9,888 nt of DNA from CAYRRR01 sp964426755 (GTDB lineage: Bacteria > Patescibacteriota > Saccharimonadia > Saccharimonadales > JAGQNJ01). The stretch spans positions 1 to 9,888 of the forward strand of contig CAYRRR010000019.1 of the NCBI GenBank assembly GCA_964426755.1, given 5' to 3'. This document shows positions 7,746 through 9,888 of the stretch, one piece after another; within the stretch, counting starts at the first letter, position 1, and each line of letters begins with the position of its first letter. The translations under genes were made by a program, and so were the position numbers. Below the pieces are notes generated by a model that was not told where the DNA came from, did no database searches, and worked only from the letters and a program-made list of their open reading frames with translations.

Positions 7746-8699
7746 TTAATGTAGGTTTATAACTACCTCGTCGTCAGAGCTCTGGTCTTTTACACGCTTG
7801 GCCTGACCCGCGATAGTTTGAACAGAAAGATCATCACTGTTTTTGACAATATTTAGTATAGCAGGGTCATGGGTAGGTGTCACGGCTTGCGTACTCTGTT
7901 TGTGGTCACTTGCCTGGCTGGCATGCTTTAGTGGCTGAATTGCCTTTATGTAGCTATTTGTTTTTTGCGTATAGGCAAGCTGTCGTGAGTCGCTAAGGTG
8001 GTTACTTTCATTTGGCGCGATTGGCGGCAGGGTTGGCCTTGCGGCCTGTGTTTTATGCTGCTCTGCTTTTGATTTTTCAATATTACGCCTGACCGCGTCT
8101 TTGTATTTAACCGAGGCTTTGTCTATTAGCTCGTTCATTGATCTGGCGCGAGGATTCACCTCGGGGTCAAGCATGTCGGCTTCAGTGTCTGTGGCTGGAG
8201 CACCGCTTACAGCAGCAATATCTACTAACCTATCAGAGTTACCGTTTAGGCCCCCTTGATACATATTCGTAGTGTTTTTTATGGCCCAACCACGCGTATC
8301 AAGCGTGGTAGCAAGCGTCTTAAGACGGCTTTTAACCTCTTCGTTACTGTAGCCTTTGGTTAGTTGCTTTTCTTCTTTTTTAGGAGCAGTAATAGAGACT
8401 AATTGTTGTATGCCGGTTTGATCCCAAATACGGCGTCGGGGTTTTAAAAAGAAGCGGATTTTTGCCAGCAACCAAATTTCAGTTGACTGGGCACCGCCTA
8501 ACGGAGCAGACAATAATCCAAAAAATAACGCGGGCGGCACAAATATAAAACCAAAAAACCACACGCTTGTCATAAACAAACGCACCGCAAAAAACCCACA
8601 TACAATAGTGATTACGGCGTATATAAATTGCCGTAGGCTAAGCCACGCGACCAGCTTGTCTTCTGCTTCTATGTCTTGGATTACTTTATACTGCGCCAT
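7746..8699 (-). CDS. PrgI-family (VirB3-like) inner-membrane type IV secretion protein with a long C-terminal extension
   Basis: Residues 1-95 fit the PrgI family found next to VirB4 in Gram-positive and CPR secretion loci: a short start MAQYKVIQDIEAEDKL, two closely spaced membrane helices (about 24-42 and 46-66), and the conserved-looking stretch WLLAKIRFFLKPRRRIWD. Such proteins are small membrane subunits thought to play the VirB3 role beside the channel and the ATPase. The remaining 220 residues are unusually long for this role. They include a possibly folded piece with KTLATTLDTRGWAIKN at about 127-142, then a mostly polar Gln/Ser/Lys/Asp-rich tail that is probably disordered and cytoplasmic. 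The only cysteine, Cys34, lies in the first helix. The start ATG at 8699 is preceded by GAAGGA 5 bases upstream. It lies 56 bases after the VirB6-like gene and 34 before the TraC-like gene. Confidence 0.85.
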   Translation of the reverse strand: MAQYKVIQDIEAEDKLVAWLSLRQFIYAVITIVCGFFAVRLFMTSVWFFGFIFVPPALFFGLLSAPLGGAQSTEIWLLAKIRFFLKPRRRIWDQTGIQQLVSITAPKKEEKQLTKGYSNEEVKSRLKTLATTLDTRGWAIKNTTNMYQGGLNGNSDRLVDIAAVSGAPATDTEADMLDPEVNPRARSMNELIDKASVKYKDAVRRNIEKSKAEQHKTQAARPTLPPIAPNESNHLSDSRQLAYTQKTNSYIKAIQPLKHASQASDHKQSTQAVTPTHDPAILNIVKNSDDLSVQTIAGQAKRVKDQSSDDEVVINLH

Positions 8700-8704
8700 A
8701 ACTA

Positions 8705-8710
8705 TCCTTC
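8705..8710 (-). promoter_or_regulatory. Ribosome binding site (GAAGGA) for the PrgI-like gene
   Basis: GAAGGA ends 5 bases before the ATG at 8699, which supports that start. It is the only clear signal in the 56-base gap 8700-8755, the widest gap between genes in the window. The AT-rich stretch just upstream (about 8711-8722) is too close to act as a -10 box without removing this site from the transcript. Confidence 0.6.
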
Positions 8711-8755
8711 TGTATATATTAGGGTTAATAGGGGCTTTTGACCGATATTCATAAC

Positions 8756-9888
8756 CTATAGTACGGGCGGTTCATCTCCTTGGTTTGTACCCGCTGCTTC
8801 GCCTGCTCGTGCCGCATCTCTGGCTGAACTGTACTCCCTGATACGGTCATGGAAGTCCGGATGGTTATATTCATCGCCTCGAACTACATCTAGATACTGT
8901 CTGACCGTTGCTTGGTAAGTTTCAATCTCACCTGCAGGGTTCTGCCGTTGAAGCGTCACGCCGGTAGGCATAGCATAAACATTGTTTGCCCACTCTTCAG
9001 CTTTTTTCGGTGAGACACTAGATAGCATGGTATGTATATTCGCAACATCTGCCATTGCTTTGTCGATTGCTCTTTGGTCTCCCGATTCAAGCGCGTCACT
9101 GAGTTGTATTTGAGCCTGTTCTGCAAAAGTCTCAACGGTACGCTGATGGGAGCCAAGAACTTCTCTAGGATCTGCGCCTGCAAATGCGCCAGCTATTTGC
9201 TCAGCTGCATCAATATCACCCTTAATGAAGTCGACTGTACTTCCGTAGCTATTTGAGCTAAACTCTGACCTGCCCTTGTTTGCTTTCATCCAACCGGCCG
9301 CATCATATTCGGTAATCAGCCCTGCTGTGACCATGCTCTTAAGTTCTTGTTGCATTTTAGTCATGCCCTCTACGCCTGCCTCGTAAGCAGTATTCGTGTG
9401 GGCAACACGGAATTTTTGTGCGGCTACAGCCATTGCTGTTGTGCCCACTCTGGCACCAACTGCAGATTCTGCTCTGGCAAGTGCCATCTCTGCTTCATCT
9501 TGTGTATGCCCCATTTCTTGATATCGTCTAACGAATTCTCTTCTGGTCATTGAAGTGTCACGCAATAGCTCTGATGCGTCATCGTCATTAAAGGCGCGAG
9601 CGCCACCTTTTTCAAGCTTTTCTGCTGCGGCCCGTTCTAACACTGCCTGTTCTTGATCTTTCCACCTATTTCTGCCCCTACTAAAAGGACTAAAGCTTCC
9701 ATTTGCACCCATAGCAACAGCTCGGCGGTAAAGGCTACCGGTACGGCCACTGCCAAGCCGGGTGCTTGCATTCATTCGGTCTTCATGTAGCTGCTTGGCG
9801 CGGTTTTGGCGAGCGTTACGTAGGCGGTCAAAGGCGCCACGGCTACGGTTGTTTGCAATGCCTGCAATGTTTGCAAAGGCGCTGCCGG
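8756..9888 (-). CDS. C-terminal cytoplasmic tail of a large protein, probably the VirB6/TrbL-like channel subunit, cut by the right edge
   Basis: The frame ends at TAG (8758-8756) and is open without a stop to the right edge, giving at least 376 visible residues. An internal ATG at 9775 is unlikely to be the true start, because the 37 codons upstream of it are coding-like and continue the same Arg/Ala/Asn-rich composition. The visible part has no membrane segment and no cysteine. It opens with a Gly/Arg/Asn-rich region (to about residue 75 of the visible part), continues as predicted helical, Ala/Glu/Lys/Gln-rich sequence, and ends in an acidic Pro-containing tail (GDEPPVL). I do not recognise a catalytic motif. 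Identification as VirB6/TrbL rests on position: in comparable loci a polytopic VirB6-like protein with a long soluble C-terminal tail precedes PrgI and VirB4. It could instead be another large structural component. Confidence 0.7.
   Translation of the reverse strand, partial: GSAFANIAGIANNRSRGAFDRLRNARQNRAKQLHEDRMNASTRLGSGRTGSLYRRAVAMGANGSFSPFSRGRNRWKDQEQAVLERAAAEKLEKGGARAFNDDDASELLRDTSMTRREFVRRYQEMGHTQDEAEMALARAESAVGARVGTTAMAVAAQKFRVAHTNTAYEAGVEGMTKMQQELKSMVTAGLITEYDAAGWMKANKGRSEFSSNSYGSTVDFIKGDIDAAEQIAGAFAGADPREVLGSHQRTVETFAEQAQIQLSDALESGDQRAIDKAMADVANIHTMLSSVSPKKAEEWANNVYAMPTGVTLQRQNPAGEIETYQATVRQYLDVVRGDEYNHPDFHDRIREYSSARDAARAGEAAGTNQGDEPPVL

Noticed and set aside
8700..8755. Possible minus-strand promoter in the widest gap (TATATA-like box before the PrgI-like gene)
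   Set aside because: The candidate -35 matches the consensus at only half the positions, and the resulting transcript would start at or inside the ribosome binding site.
8738..8763. TTGACC and TATAGT on the plus strand as a possible promoter
   Set aside because: The spacing between the boxes is far shorter than the usual 16-18 bases, and there is no plus-strand gene to serve.
8756..9775. Complete gene starting at ATG 9775
   Set aside because: The frame upstream of this ATG remains open for 37 codons to the edge with similar residue composition, so the gene very probably begins outside the window.

Overview
The window looks like part of a chromosome of an ultra-small Patescibacteria/CPR bacterium, most likely Candidatus Saccharibacteria (TM7) or a close relative. 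This is inferred from the gene set and its order: a VirB6-like tail, a PrgI-family protein with a long C-terminal extension, a VirB4 split into two adjacent genes, and then very large membrane-anchored peptidoglycan hydrolases. No rRNA or other phylogenetic marker is present, so the taxon is an inference. TGA, TAA and TAG all act as stops here, so the standard bacterial code applies and the UGA-recoding Gracilibacteria/SR1 lineages are unlikely.

Every gene is on the minus strand, so transcription runs from right to left. The order is: (1) the C-terminal part of a large protein cut by the right edge (8756-9888), probably the cytoplasmic tail of a VirB6/TrbL-type channel subunit; (2) a PrgI/VirB3-like membrane protein (7746-8699); (3) the N-terminal, TraC-like half of VirB4 (6833-7711); (4) the VirB4 ATPase half (4884-6833), which overlaps gene 3 by one base in TAATG; (5) a 927-residue membrane protein ending in a zinc N-acetylmuramoyl-L-alanine amidase domain (2080-4863); (6) a 641-residue anchored protein with three putative catalytic domains, an SGNH esterase, a phage-tail-type lysozyme and an M74/M15-like zinc endopeptidase (153-2078); and (7) the start of a small membrane-anchored or secreted protein cut by the left edge (1-153), which overlaps gene 6 in TGATG. 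Gaps are between -2 and 56 bases and I see no convincing promoter or terminator, so this reads as the interior of one operon.

Together the genes look like a type IV secretion machine (inner-membrane channel, PrgI/VirB3 and the VirB4 motor) made with its own set of cell-wall-cutting enzymes. The two hydrolase proteins together could attack O-acetyl or other esters, the glycan strand, the MurNAc-stem amide bond and the peptide cross-bridge. In a free-living bacterium this would be local wall remodelling for channel assembly. In an episymbiont living on another bacterium it could also act on the host wall; that second idea is inference. No relaxase, coupling protein (VirD4), pilin or insertion sequence lies in the window, so conjugation cannot be concluded from it.
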